From NCBI RefSeq assembly GCF_032062135.1, contig NC_092862.1:65492178-65556177 (forward strand): a stretch of 64,000 nt of DNA, in the 5' to 3' direction. Both the position numbers and the translations under genes were made by a program. Position 1 is the first letter of the stretch, and every line of letters starts with the position of its first letter. Below are positions 1-11,480 of the stretch, one piece after another. The notes under the pieces were generated by a model. The model did not search any database and was not told the DNA's origin. It was given only the letters and a program-made list of their open reading frames with translations. Origin of the DNA: Pyxicephalus adspersus. Taxonomy: Eukaryota > Chordata > Amphibia > Anura > Pyxicephalidae.

Positions 1-1188
1 GTGTGAAAAAATCATGGAGTACTACTAGAAAAAAATTGTAATCCTGCATCAAAGGAAAACATACACACATTTTTACTACAATAAATTCAGGTATAATTTG
101 CACACATAGCAGTTTTAGTACACCACGTTTAAAAAGAAATAGCTTCTTGGTTAAAAATATTTATTATTACGTTGCAGTTCTTGAGCTGTGCTGAGACACT
201 ACATGCAGCATCTCATGGGTAGTACGATGGACAACCATTTCCATTGATTTCAATAGGAATGCTTTCCAAATGCGTGCTAACGTTTTTTTTATGTGTATGA
301 AAGGCAATTGTTTGTGAGGACAATGTACAATAAAATTATGTGTTTCTGCTTCCTATACCACTCCAGTTTCTATGCAAAACAACTGCAATGCTAGGAACCA
401 CCTCTAACCGACCCTGGTTGTCCAAGGATTGAAATTGGGTGTCTGCTAAGCAATACTGGGCAATGACATTTTTCACATCTTGCTTCTGTAGTATCAACAA
501 TTGATGGGAGCCACACATAACTATCACAGGACCACAGGATAACAGTGCAGAGTGGTTGAACATGCAAGCAAAAGTCAATAATTTGCCTTAAAAATGTTCT
601 GAAAAGGTTGCATACATAGTAACAGCCACAGGTATTGAGCAGCAGGGACAATCAAATAACTATATTCATGGACATTTCTGTCGGTAAGCAATGTGATATC
701 CCTCTCTCGCTGCACAGTCATAAGACAGAGAATGGCTTTGGCAGAATCAGCGTGATGTGATGACGAGGGTAGAAAACAGTAAATCTAGGTAAGGTAAGTG
801 ACATTTGAAAATCACTGGGGGTTGGGGGGCTGGCTTCAGTTGTCTTGCTGACTTAAGTGGGTAGTCAGGATAAGAGAACAGTGACTGGGAAAACAGTCAT
901 TGAAATAAGCGAATTTGTACATGTTGCCTGGCAGTAATTGGCAAATTTTAGGTTCAGATTTAAACCTACCTCTATGAGCTAGGCATCATCTAATTCCTAA
1001 TGAAACTTCTATGAAAAGATTTTACTAGTAGATCGTGGACAAAGATCCAGGTCGGAGATATCTGTTTTGGTGCCACTGACCTATAGGTATGAGTTTATGA
1101 CACACTAAAATGTAACCTGTCAGAGATGGAGAGGTCACTGCAGAGATATAGGCAGTGTATGCATTTCACGGATGAACACCACTCTTAC
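1..1188 (-). other. exoc2 intron (after third visible coding exon)
   Basis: The donor at 1188-1183 opens an intron that runs off the left edge. No further exoc2 exon, RNA gene or clearly classified repeat was recognised. The stretch is AT-rich with scattered short open frames that look like chance. Confidence 0.7.
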
Positions 1189-1315
1189 CTTTCTATGTCT
1201 ATGCCCAATGGATTGGCTGGTCGCTGCGACAAAGGAGATATGCCTTTATTTCTGTCAGTACGCAAATCATAATAATTCATTTCTTCAACCCACACTGCTG
1301 ATGGATCCAAGATAC
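1189..1315 (-). CDS. exoc2: exoc2 third coding exon (region after the TIG domain)
   Basis: This 127-nt exon has an acceptor ttttttgtag|GTATCTTGG and a donor GAAAG|GTAAGA. The first two bases complete a Gly codon; 41 codons follow ([19 protein letters not shown], then [19 protein letters not shown] and DIE) with two bases left over. It corresponds to the linker of SEC5 between the TIG domain and the start of the helical exocyst rod. The family counterpart carries the same WV-EMNYYD and RPANPLGI blocks. The next family segment (beginning around KFSQKDLEML in the vertebrate protein) is not found between this donor and the left edge, so the following intron is longer than 1.18 kb. Confidence 0.95.
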
Positions 1316-1969
1316 CTACAAAAAATATAATAAATCAAAACACTGTGTGCAATTACTGCATTGAAAAAATTAAACTGCATGAACTAGAACCTAAAAAAGG
1401 GAGAGTTGAACCATGGATCTGAGTGTTAATGGATATCCTTAAAGTGGTAGTTTGCATTTTGCATTTTATGAAGAATGACAGCTGGATGGATCCAATGTAC
1501 TTCTTTCACTTAGCGTACACATAGGTGTGAGAGTTTAACACAAATTTACCCATGAGCCTTTAGGTTTCCTAAACTGTATTTATGTTAAATTGTACATTTT
1601 GCATTCAGCAACGTTTCGAAGAAACGTTTCGTTAAACCAACTGCCCAATCAGTTTACCTGGTTTCTATTAGAATTTACCTTGTTCAGTCCTGGGTTTAGT
1701 CAGCCTTTTAAATTTAAATACGGATTTATATTTGTCCTGATCTACATACATGCCTAATACTACAGACACCATCAGTATAAGAATGATAATAATTACCATA
1801 CAGAACAGTTAAACAGTTGAATACTGCAGTAACAGGAAATTTAACCCGAATTAAACTTTGATTCTTCCCTACTATAAAATAAACCATTGACACTTTATAA
1901 TGTACATTGTATAAAATGAACTGTATCCCCTGTGCTGATGTATGTTTATTAACTTTAGACATTACTTAC
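1316..1969 (-). other. exoc2 intron 3
   Basis: A 654-bp intron with AT-rich sequence. At 1659-1720 it holds a segment that recurs at about 4348-4410 (shared words include TTTCTATTAGAAT and CTGGGTTTAGT), so both are probably pieces of one interspersed repeat. Near 1611-1630 is a short inverted repeat, AACGTTTC-GAA-GAAACGTT. Confidence 0.75.
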
Positions 1970-2146
1970 CAATTTTGTCAGGCTTGAGTAACTTAAAGAA
2001 CACGGTTGAGGTTCCCTTTCCCCCAGATTTGGTGGTAACGATGATGTCCCCTTTGTCATTCTTGTCCTGTCCAACGCGGCACACTATTTTACTGGCAGAG
2101 ATCCATTCTGCCGTTAGCAGGCAGTTATGTCCACAGATAGTCAAAC
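1970..2146 (-). CDS. exoc2: exoc2 second coding exon (TIG domain C-half)
   Basis: This 177-nt exon has an acceptor ttctgcag|GTTTGAC and a near-consensus donor ATTG|GTAAGT. Its first two bases finish the Gly codon begun in the upstream exon; 58 codons follow, starting [14 protein letters not shown] and ending LLKPDKI, plus one base of the next Gly codon. The sequence is almost identical to the vertebrate SEC5 segment that completes the IPT/TIG domain, including the VTTKSGG-type turn near its C-terminal side. Substitutions against my memory of the human protein are conservative. Intron 2, between this exon and the first coding exon, is about 8.5 kb. The exon is certain by conservation, phase and splice sites together. 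Confidence 0.96.
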
Positions 2147-5100
2147 CTGCAGAATTGAAAACAGGGATAGTATAAGACAAATTTGTTCTTTGGTGCATTT
2201 TACATTACAGCCTTCCTGCAATGGCATGATCTATATATTACAAAAAAAACATTTAAAAGAAAAAATATAGTGTACAAATTAGGACTAAAAGACATAATCC
2301 AGTTGTTTTCAGCCCATAATCCAAATGTTCTTGTCAGTTTTAGATGCAATGGGGAAGGTTAGGAACCTCTGTCAGGTTTTTATTCGATTTTGTGACTTGA
2401 TTGGGGAGATTTCCTATTACCTCCTGTTTTCTGTGTTACAGAAGGAGGGGATGGGAGGAAGACACAGACTGCACTAAATGTCAGGACTTTAGGGTTCTTT
2501 GGAAATCCCTTCTCTGTGATTCAATACAGACTGTGTTTCAGGGGGCACAATAGTCCTCTTTATCAAGGCAAGACTTACATCATCCCTAAGCAGCCAATCA
2601 AGATGACCAAAGATGCCAAACTCAGTGGAAGACCAGGCAAAGATGTCCACGGTTGGAAGGAAGGTGATATCAGCTAAAGCACAGTGTAGCATTTTATTAC
2701 TTTTTTTTATCTAACATTGCATCTCCAGGAGCCACCTTACAGCCACTTCCAGTGATGATTGCATGATCTTTCCCGTGATGTATTTCTGAGAACATGTCTG
2801 CATAATGTGTGTTAAAACAACATATCGGGAAGGCATATTAAAGTATTGCCACCCTATAAAGCTGAATGACTGAAACAGATTCTTTTTTGCAGGATTGACA
2901 GATATTGTTTTATTAAAAGATACAGATTAAAATTTTGGATTACAATAAAACGTTAATGCTAATAATAGATTTTAGTCACTGGGTTTTCATATACATTAAC
3001 TTCTCAACACTGGTTACTCAAAAACAGAAAAAGCCAGCCTGCAATGCCAGGGATGACGTGGGCTGCTAACAAACTAGGTGAATTAAAGGAAGAGCTGTGT
3101 GGGGGGTACAAACTCTGAAATCAGCCTATGGTGTATCTCAGCGAGGAGAATCAGCTAGAAAACACAAGCCATCCATCCTCATACATTTTATTAAAAATAA
3201 TGCGTGGCACCTGACCTAACATACTTCTACAGAATGCTGGAAAATCTGTTTAAGTAATAAAAACACACAGATAGGCGGTAAATGGCTTTTGCTGAAAGGT
3301 ATCTTTAGTGGAGTTCTCACAGACACTTGTATTTGGTGTTAAGTCATCTTTGTAGCTGAAAGATCATTGAGCCGTTAATAACCAAATCTTGGTACCCCAT
3401 GCTACCTTTAATACATAACTGATTATTGAGAAAATGAGCTAAAATTACATAAGGCGCGACGAGTTCATGTTACAAAATATCCATGTTTTTCTGTAAAAGG
3501 ATTTCAACAAGCTTTCACAAATGGGAAACTGACACTATGTACCGTCATTAAATTAATGCCTATGTCTGTACAGCTTGTTATTACTGAAGTTGTCAAATTA
3601 CTTCTATTTCCCACCGACCGATGAGAGATCATTGCATTAATTTTCTGTAAAGACAAAGCATGTGTGTACTATAAAGTGTACAACTGTTATTCTTCCAAGA
3701 CTTTACTGGAAAGACTATTGGAAAGAGGTGAATTCGGCACACATATTGGCGGCATCAAGACTGAATACTGGGAGCACCGGGTCAGGTTTACATACATATG
3801 GATTATACATATGACAGCTAGCCATCTCATACAGAAAAGGGAAAGTTTAGCTTCAAATAAAATGCAACACTGAAATGATAATCCTATCCAGGAAAAGGGG
3901 CAACCATGGCAGTGCATGAAAATTAGGCTGAGGAAGGTTACATGTGACATCAAACTGACCCCTCTGTAGTATGCCATGACATCAGAGCAATTTCATCTAT
4001 GATAAAAGCTGAAAAATATCTAAACAGCCTGAGCTCGAAGGCAATATTCAACCACCATTTTCTTTTGTCTACCCACAGGTCAGGACCACTCATACCTTTA
4101 AGTCTCCAATTAACAGATTGTGGCCTTACAATTGGTCACCACCTAGGTTCTGTAACCACAAGTTCGGCCTCCTCATAAAAACACATGATTTTCACTGTGA
4201 TGGTGGGATGCTGGGAAATGTAGTTTACTTGGGGTGTCACAGTAATTCAAAGATGAGAGGTAATGAAATATAGTGCAGTGTGCAAGCACATTTGGACCAT
4301 TAAACAGATATTCTGACCACTTTCTTGTACTATAAAGTTTGCAATTACTTAACCTGATTTCTATTAGAATATAACTTGTTCAGTTCTGGGTTTAGTTGGC
4401 CTTTTAAATAGAAACATCATCATAACCAGTGGCTTTGTAAGTGATTGACAATAGTACTGTCCAGTGTAGATTCTTTTCTTCTTTTAGCCATTTAGAATTG
4501 TAATGTGAAGTTCAGTGGAAATAAGACAAACATCAACTGTGTAATGATAACCAATTAGAGTTTAATATGCAGGATGGCAATACAAGACACCTCAATATGG
4601 GGAATTAAATACAGGAAGATTTATCTGTACCTATATAGCTATAGCCAAATTGTACTTCTTTTAGTTTTTACTAAAGAAGAGAAATGTTAAAACCCCAGCC
4701 AGTTTATTTTCTTCTGTTTGTTAACAATGAGATTTTCCTTTTAATTTCTGTCCTGGAGATGCCAGGCAGTTAGAGGTAGTTGACCTCCTAAACCGTTTTC
4801 CCTATCAGGGTATTTCTCTTTACCTTTATCTTGTCTTGTCCTGCTGACCACATTTTATCAGACATTAAATAAAGGTAAAAAGCTTGCACTAAATATCTGA
4901 ACAATGTTGTGCATTAGGCTGTCCTTTCAAAAAACTCGGCTGCTGAATGAAACACATGGCAATGCAAGTGTTATTATTTTAGAGAATGCAGTGCAAACGC
5001 ACAGGGTTGATGTTCCTGCATGTATGGACAGGTGTTAATACCCACTATATCCAAAGCTAGAAAATAAAGTTTTGGTTTCCCATACACTTTGTCATATTTT

Positions 5101-8028
5101 TGTTATAAGTCGTGATCTTAAAATGAAGATTTTTTCACAGAATAATCATGAGGGAATTCCTGCACATTACAATCCAAAGAAAAACAAAACTAGTCCAAGC
5201 TTTTGTCTCATTTACCAAAGACTCACATGACACATACAACACACATACCACATATTCTAATACTAATGAATATAGGAAAAAAGAACAGCTACACTTTCCA
5301 ACTTCTCTAGTAACCACTCTTCACTGCTTTATTTGGTTACTGAGAGCAAAAAGAAACACCCCTTCCTGGTAAAATGGAATGTGGCTTGCTTTCCCCTTTT
5401 TTGGAAATATAATTAGGTATGAGTTGAAAGTTATCAATTTTAGAGATCTAATTAAACTTGTTGTCATATAACTAACATATAATATTTAAACTAGTTGCCA
5501 TATAACTAATATAACCACCAGTAGGTGGGGGCTGGTTAGGTATTGCTTTGGTTTTTAAGAACAGTCTAAATAGGAGTTGTATTGCAAAATGTACATATAC
5601 AGAGATTTTCTGCCTTGGCTGCTATAGAAGGTATGTCATTAGGGTGTTAGTTGTGTATTGGATAATGAGGACTAAATTAAACCTTGATAAGGGCTGGATG
5701 TGGCTATATACAAGTAGAATGGCGAATAGTATCCTTATTGCATTCGCAATAGTATCCTTATTGCATCCTCACTGCAGTGCATGATAGTGCACATATAGTT
5801 TATACCTGTTACCAAAAGAGTCTAAAATATTTGCAATTGGACCAGATAAAAATGCCAAATATTCAATAGGTGCACATGCTTTCAATCTTCATTTTACTCT
5901 GGGACCTGCTTCTGGCCCTGCTGTCTGCCCTTCTCTTCTGTGAATTCGCACACACTTTCTTGGTGGAGGTACTCACCGTGAGTGGTAATTGGTATTGTCA
6001 ATAAAGTAGATGCTCGATTGATAATCACACAGATAAATTGTTAATTATTTGCTATTTATTGTCATCATGCTTTGTTATATAAATACAAATTGTGATGCAT
6101 TTGTTATACCATAGGTCTCAAAACATTGTTTCCTTAAGCGTGTCAAAACTGTTACTATTATGAGACTATGTGAGAATGCTATAGGTATATGAGACTATGT
6201 ACTGCTGATGCATTTTATGTATTTGATAAACTACTAGATCTGTTAGATCTGATCTGTTACTACTAGGTCTGTTTTATGTTTTATCTTTTTAAATGTAGAA
6301 ATAAACATATTGTATGGTTTTAGAATATGCCCTAAAAATCAAATATATATAAATATGCTCGGGCATTTAAAGCTAGATCATGGGGCTGGGGAAGCAGTAC
6401 ATGCAGAGGGAAATAATTCTACACATCATTTATGTGACCCTGTTACTTTTTGACTTCTGGCTGCAAAAACAATTTCATCTTCAGTTACATACAACTAGAA
6501 TAAACAGAAGTTTTTTTTTACATTATTACAATTTAGGGGGAAAAGGTATGTAAAAGTATGTAAATATTAAAGCAAGCCTGACAAATCTTGAACATAATTA
6601 GCTAACCCTAAACCTTACCTGCACTTGGTAATAAAACACATTTTTTTTTGTCTAAGGCCACTTTCTGGATATTTTTGTTGACTTTTTTCTCACCTAGACA
6701 AAAATGACTTTGTGAGCACAAGTGCAGAATGGTTCACCTTGGCACACATGCAGAAAATGCTGCTACTGAAATATCTACAGAGGCTGTTTCCCCTCCTCAT
6801 GTGGCACATGGTTTACACTGTAATGCAGGGATGATGAGAAATGTATTCTAGACTTTATTGTTCTTCCTATGTTGGGTGTAAAATATTTACATGTGACTGA
6901 TCCTTTTATTGGCTGAATTCAGAGGTGGGAGGAAACAGCTGTAATACATTGTGCAAACACAATGTGGCCTTCCTACAATTTTGTATTTTTGAAGGTGTCC
7001 ATCTATAATGAATAGATTCTTTTCATCATCGCACAGTTTCTTGCACTGAAAACCACATCAGATTTTATTGAATAATCTTATGTCTGTGCCCATAATGTAA
7101 AGATATAATAAAGACAACAGAAAAAAAACAAAGTTGTTACTTAGTATATTTAAAATCTATTTTGAACACAGCTCTGCTCCCCTATGCAACAAAATTATTA
7201 TAACTCTGAAATTAAAAAAAAAACAACATAATAAAACCAAACAAATCCTAACGACCAGAAAAGGAATGGATATGGTGAAACTTGTTATATCTTTTATTTT
7301 ATGCCCACATATACAGGTTATCAGTGTAGTACTCCCTGATAATTGTGGCTAGTGTGTAATGATTCCCCTATAGGAGGTCAGTTAAAAGACTGGCTTGTCA
7401 CATGTAGGCAACAGGAAGCATGCCCCTTACATTGGTACTCAGTTGGAACCCCCTTTCCCAATACTTCCAATTAGTAGTGGGGAAAATGCTCTATTATACT
7501 GGTGGTCAATAGGAGGAGTGCCCCCACTGGTAAGTTGCATTATTGCAGACATGTATCGCTGCATTGGGTTACCATTTACAAGATTGACACCCTTTACCTG
7601 CGCTCTGCAGTGAAGTGTGTGGCAATACACAGCAAAGCACTGCAAGGTGTTGGTGTGCATTTTGCTTTTAAAGCTCGGCTTGTACGCCATAGTAGGAGCT
7701 GGTCCGTACAGACAGCTAAAAAGACCGAAGTCATTGGTGTAATCAATTACTCCGAATGACAACAGAAGAGCGTGGTTCCTTGCAGTACAAAGCTAACGCA
7801 CAGGCACCTTAAGGTATATGTTCTTTGCTGTAAGTGCCAGAACAGATTACTGCTCACCACTATCACCACATTTCTTACTCCATATAGAAGGTTAGACAAC
7901 CCTTCTATAAAAAGTAAAAATGTTTTGTTTTTTTCTTTTCATTAAAAGCCTTTAAAAAAAATGCGGTGGTAAAAACTGAATGGGAGCGCAGAGCCTCTTG
8001 AGATACGTACGTCACGCAGATATACGTA
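2147..8028 (-). other. exoc2 intron 2, distal part
   Basis: Intronic sequence without a recognisable exon. It contains the second copy of the 1659 repeat at about 4348-4410, a repeat-like block around 2370-2460 and 4680-4810 (variants of a C/T-rich sequence also seen near 43,900 and 50,200-50,420), small tandem duplications at about 5455-5515 (period near 36) and 5718-5765 (period near 24), and many AT-rich low-complexity runs. No protein domain is visible in any frame. Confidence 0.6.
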
Positions 8029-8174
8029 CAGTGTTCTCCCCAGGCCCTTTTAGCTGGGCCCAGCACCCGGCACTTTTCAGCAACCACCCGGCTGTTTTTG
8101 GGTGGTTACTGAATAGTTGAGTCACAATACAGGGGCCACCACCCGCCTTCAGCTTCTTTCTGGGGAGTATACTG
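8029..8174. mobile_element. Short MITE-like element in exoc2 intron 2
   Basis: The 146-bp block begins CAGTGTTCTCCCC and ends GGGGAGTATACTG, terminal inverted repeats matching at 10 of 13 positions. The interior is GC-rich and contains an internal partial duplication (the CACCCGGC and CACCCG words). No clear target duplication is seen, although both sides carry ACGTA-type words. A divergent relative may lie near 9880-9970 (AAGCTGGGTGG and GGTGGTTACTG words). It is a repeat I associate with frogs, without a family name I can defend. Confidence 0.55.
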
Positions 8175-8220
8175 AGGTACATACGTAAATGGACAACTTT
8201 TTATAACTACAGCAGGTTAT

Positions 8221-8412
8221 GTCACCTGACCTCATGCCTGCACAGTGCAAGGTCAGGTGACGTAGCCAAAGAACAGAAGAAGGAAAGAGATGGTGGCGCC
8301 AGGACAATGCAAGAAATCAGGACAACGCTGGACCGTATGGAAGACAGCTTCAGAGGGATCGAGGGATCTGTGGAGAATAAAGGTAAGTCACTTTTTTTTT
8401 TTTTTTTTTTTT
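8221..8412. repeat. Hairpin-bearing repeat with poly(T) tract
   Basis: A perfect 12-bp stem (GTCACCTGACCT at 8221-8232 against AGGTCAGGTGAC at 8250-8261) is followed by a GC-richer block ending AAAG|GTAAGTCAC and then about 20 T. The strong-looking donor on the plus strand has no matching open frame or acceptor that I can support. I read it as part of an interspersed repeat. Confidence 0.4.
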
Positions 8413-9231
8413 ACTGTATTTCCACTTTAGGCACCTAGCAGAGTAATTTCACTAATCCAGCAAGAGCTCCATCTAGTGGCTGTTCTTCAAATTCCAAAAA
8501 AGAAGGCTCAGATTGGCCATGAGGCTGCAGTGCAACTATTTCTTCCTTATGCCAGTAAAGGGCTACATTGGGGGAGAGAAGAGGCAGCCCCATAAAAACA
8601 AAATAGAAGTGTCAGTGAGTGGTACAGTAAGTACCTCTCACTGTCACCAGCTGTCACATGTGCAGATGCTGCTTCTTTTTAGAACCAGCACTGCAGTGTG
8701 AGAGGCCAAATATGGAGGAGCAGAGCATGATTACTCAATCCAGAAGCAGCTCTACTGTCCTACATATATACTGCAAAATAATAGTAATAAACATGTAAAA
8801 TATACATCAAACTCCCTTTAAGGTGAACACTAAAATTCCAAAGGTAAACGCAGTATCCACGCTCACTTGTGACTTTCTCCATCTTAAAGGAAAACTCCTC
8901 CAAGTTTCAGAGCCATCTTAATATGCCAGATGTAGCCCATGAAGAGCCCCTATCCCAGTCTTCCCCAGAACCCCTGTGCCCAGCCCTTCCCTGTAATGTT
9001 TCCTGCTGCCTGTTGGTGGGTTGGTGTACAATTACCACCAAGGCAGAGAAGTGCGTTCACCAATCAGATCCCTGAGCAGCTGTGAGTACAAGAACACAAA
9101 CCACATGACTACCTGCCGCAGCCATGTAATCCACATTTACTGCAGTCGGTGTCCCCCTGCATATTCCTCTAATGGGGACAAAGAGCAACAAAACACATTT
9201 ATCAAGTAGAGTGGGAAAAGTTTTTATTATT
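8413..9231. other. Intron 2 segment, nothing recognised
   Basis: Unclassified intronic sequence. It has the composition of old repeat (short GC-rich patches among AT-rich sequence), but no terminal repeats or domain could be assigned. Confidence 0.5.
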
Positions 9232-9380
9232 CTATGGAGTGTAATGATAAATCAGTGAATCTGACATTTACCAAGCATTCCCTGGTGGAGAATCTTCCAG
9301 GTCTATGTGTTTTTAAATGGCAGTGATTGATTCCCCCCAAAATGTTTGGTGAATGTCAGATTCACTGCTTTATAGATAGA
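9232..9380. mobile_element. Palindromic MITE (AATCTGACATT family), copy in exoc2 intron
   Basis: Long imperfect inverted repeats: the left arm carries CAGTGAATCTGACATTTACC and the right arm its reverse complement, GAATGTCAGATTCACTG, with outer CTAT / ATAG ends. Related sequence is at 58,873-59,022 and as a fragment at about 45,166-45,200, so this is a dispersed family in the window. Confidence 0.65.
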
Positions 9381-10620
9381 CCCCCTATGGGTCTTTCTGT
9401 CCCCGTGACCACCTTGCTCTGGTGTCACAATAAAAATAATGAAAGTTCTGACTCACCCACTGAACTAAATTCAGTAAAATGGTGGTGTGTACTGATAATG
9501 TAGATGTAATGATGCTGAAGCACTGTGTGTCACAAATAATGTTATTATATCACATACTTGTTTTAACCTTTTTTATTCTTTGTAGCAAATCATTTCTGCA
9601 GCCTTTCCAGCCACTTCCGGTCTACATGAACTCCACTGACTGCTGTGCGTCATTTCCCAACACAGATTTCCTGTTAGTGACAACACTGGGCAATGGGCAG
9701 CTTGTAGTCTCCACTGGGAGCCCATGTGACAGGAAGTTCCTCTGGTGGGGTCACCAGATAATATTTTAGGTGCAGAGTAACAAGTTAAGTTCAGGGGTTG
9801 TGTTTCTAAAGATTTTATTATCTAAGGTAAGAAGAGAAGAACCTGTGAGCTGCGTCACCATCAGAAATTGTTTTAAGCTGGGTGGGAAAGAATTGTAGGC
9901 AGTTGGCAGCCCCGGTATTGTGACCCAAATCTTCATTTACCTCCCTTAACACAGCCGGTGGTTACTGAAAAGTGGTGAAAATAAACCATTTTACAATAAT
10001 ATGCCTCCACTTGCAAATAAGATGAAAGCATGAAAAAATCAGCCGCTCCCCGGAGTCATGGTGAAGTATTCTGGGGAATTCCTCTGACAGAACCGTGTGA
10101 GGGCTAATCAGGGGGGACACTCTGTGGTAAATACATAAACCCAATCACTAAATTCCTATATGATCTATAGAATGTAACGTTAGATCATTTTCAAAACTGC
10201 AGCTTTTATTAAACCAATACCTGGTGATTCTGCCTGTGCCCAGATTGCTCCTAATACTGGGTGGCAACCCTCTATTCCTGTCTTCCTATTGCTATTATGT
10301 GTTGTCACCCTGTCACACATTCTGTGGCCCTGAAAATGCCATGGCTGGGCTGAGTTCACTCATACATGGAGGCTGTGAACTCATACATGGAGGGGCTGTG
10401 AACATATACACTTGTTATATAATACATACTTGGCATTTGTTTCTGACACAGGTTACTAAGTTATATTTGTATTACACATTATCCTATGGTGTTGTCAGGT
10501 AATGACTCCTGAGGACAGAGATGACAGCAGGATAGGAAGCTGCACCCTCCCCCTATACAGAGCTGAATGACTGCACAGAACCAATAAACCGTACCAATAT
10601 GATAGGGGGGGGATGATGAT
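9381..10620 (-). other. exoc2 intron 2, promoter-proximal part
   Basis: Intronic sequence. A block at 9590-9770 is GC-richer and open in one plus frame but has no recognisable domain, so it is treated as repeat. At about 10,356-10,400 a 22-bp unit (ACTCATACATGGAGG...) is tandemly duplicated. No further exon seen. Confidence 0.55.
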
Positions 10621-10635
10621 TTGGTGTGCCATTAC

Positions 10636-10753
10636 CTATGAGGTCGGAGGGGCCGGTGCCCAGGTTCTCCCCTCTGATGGTTACTTTGGTCCATGATGTC
10701 CCCTCTTTGGGTGAGATTCCTGTCACCAGTGGAGGCTGCCGCACCCGGGACAT
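10636..10753 (-). CDS. exoc2: exoc2 first coding exon (start codon, TIG domain N-half)
   Basis: The translation begins [18 protein letters not shown] and runs to DLI plus the first base of a Gly codon, 39 codons plus 1 nt. This matches the N-terminus of vertebrate SEC5, which forms the first strands of the IPT/TIG immunoglobulin-like fold that binds Ral-GTP. Thr11 and Arg27, which from memory are the positions reported as important for Ral binding, are both present. The start is chosen because it matches the family N-terminus and has a good context (gaagccATG). The donor is ATAG|GTAATG. Upstream of the ATG, an AG at 10811-10810 after a T-rich tract is the likelier acceptor of the 5' UTR part; another AG close to the ATG lacks a pyrimidine tract. 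The exon lies about 200 bp from the presumed promoter. Confidence 0.95.
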
Positions 10754-10859
10754 GGCTTCTACCGCACGTTACGGTTCGGGTTGTTCACGAACACAATCCC
10801 ACCAGCCGACTATCAATAAATAAAGAAGTATTCATATAGCAATATACAACCAAAACATT

Positions 10860-10960
10860 GGGGCAGGGTCTAGTTCCCAGCCAGAAGGACCTGGAAGTGA
10901 CGGTGACATACAACCGGAAGTGGGCGGGGCTTCACGGATCAAACTTCAAGTCCGGGAAAC
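10860..10960 (-). promoter_or_regulatory. exoc2: Probable exoc2 core promoter / first-exon region
   Basis: On the minus strand the segment contains a GC box (GCCCCGCCCAC, about 10930-10920) directly followed by an ETS-type site (ACTTCCGG, 10921-10914). A CRE-like TGTCACCGTCAC lies about 10909-10898. No TATA box is visible near them. GC-box plus ETS without TATA is common in housekeeping genes, which fits a general secretion factor. CpGs are locally more frequent than in the flanks. The transcription start and any noncoding first exon cannot be fixed from sequence alone; a GTATGT at about 10908-10903 could be a donor of a short first exon. Confidence 0.55.
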
Positions 10961-11029
10961 TGCAAAGAGAGGCAGAGAAAATAGTATAATATTAATCTGT
11001 CAGGGGTGTCATACCCTTATTATAGGGCA

Positions 11030-11480
11030 CACTGGTAGTTCTGTAGGGGGATATGGGGGAGACTGGGGATGTGAGGTGATTGGAATGGATTGGTGTTATT
11101 GCAGGATGAAATGGGGGGGGGGGGGGAAGTGTCAGACAGGTTTGGGGAACTGGTGTTATTGCAGGGGATATGGAAGGATGGGGGAAAGTGGGGACAGGTG
11201 TTTGTATACTGTGTTATTACACGGTAATATGGGGAGACAGGTGATGGGGTGCACTCCTATTGTTGTGAGGTGATATGGGGGTACAGGAGGGGAGAGACAG
11301 GTGATGGGGTGCACTCCTATTGTTGTGAGGTGATATGGGGGTACAGGAGGGGTGAGATGGGTGATGGGGTGCACTGGTAATATTGCAGGGTGGTATGGGG
11401 CTTTAGGAAGGGTGAGACGGGTAGTGGGTTGCACTGGCATTATTGTAGGGTGTACTGGGGGGTTCAGGAACAGATAGATA
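11030..11480. repeat. G-rich minisatellite upstream of exoc2
   Basis: Tandem units of about 60 bp, best preserved at 11237-11400, where two nearly identical copies contain GGGGTGCACTC and GTGAGGTGATATGGGGG. More divergent units extend both ways; about six to seven in all. One strand is strongly G-rich and includes a run of about 15 G near 11,104-11,120. Long open frames on both strands here are artefacts of the repeat. Confidence 0.85.

Larger units (their letters stand above)
1189..10809 (-). other. exoc2: exoc2 (SEC5) gene, 5' part, spliced and partial
   Basis: Gene-level entry joining three coding exons. EXOC2/SEC5 is a subunit of the exocyst, the octameric complex that tethers secretory vesicles to the plasma membrane, and is an effector of the small GTPases RalA and RalB. 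Seen here: coding pieces 10753-10636, 2146-1970 and 1315-1189, 422 nt in total, with phases that join cleanly (1 nt left after the first, 1 after the second, 2 after the third). They give about 140 residues closely matching the vertebrate protein N-terminus. The vertebrate protein is about 920 residues, so most of the gene lies left of base 1. I looked for the next exon on the minus strand in 1-1188 and did not see it. Position 10809 is a proposed 5' end of the first coding exon, after an AG preceded by a T-rich stretch; it is less certain than the coding borders. Confidence 0.93.

Noticed and set aside
9479..9769. 96-codon plus-strand frame in exoc2 intron 2
   Set aside because: No domain, no splice borders, antisense to exoc2, and the composition of an old repeat.
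10945..10990. Strong acceptor-like TCTCTCTTTGCAG on the minus strand upstream of the exoc2 start
   Set aside because: It lies upstream of the GC-box/ETS promoter motifs, so using it would need a more distal start for which nothing is seen. It remains possible but is not supported.
10920..11273. 117-codon plus-strand frame starting at the exoc2 promoter, suggesting a divergent gene
   Set aside because: Most of it runs into the minisatellite and poly(G) run, and no known protein or splice signal is seen.
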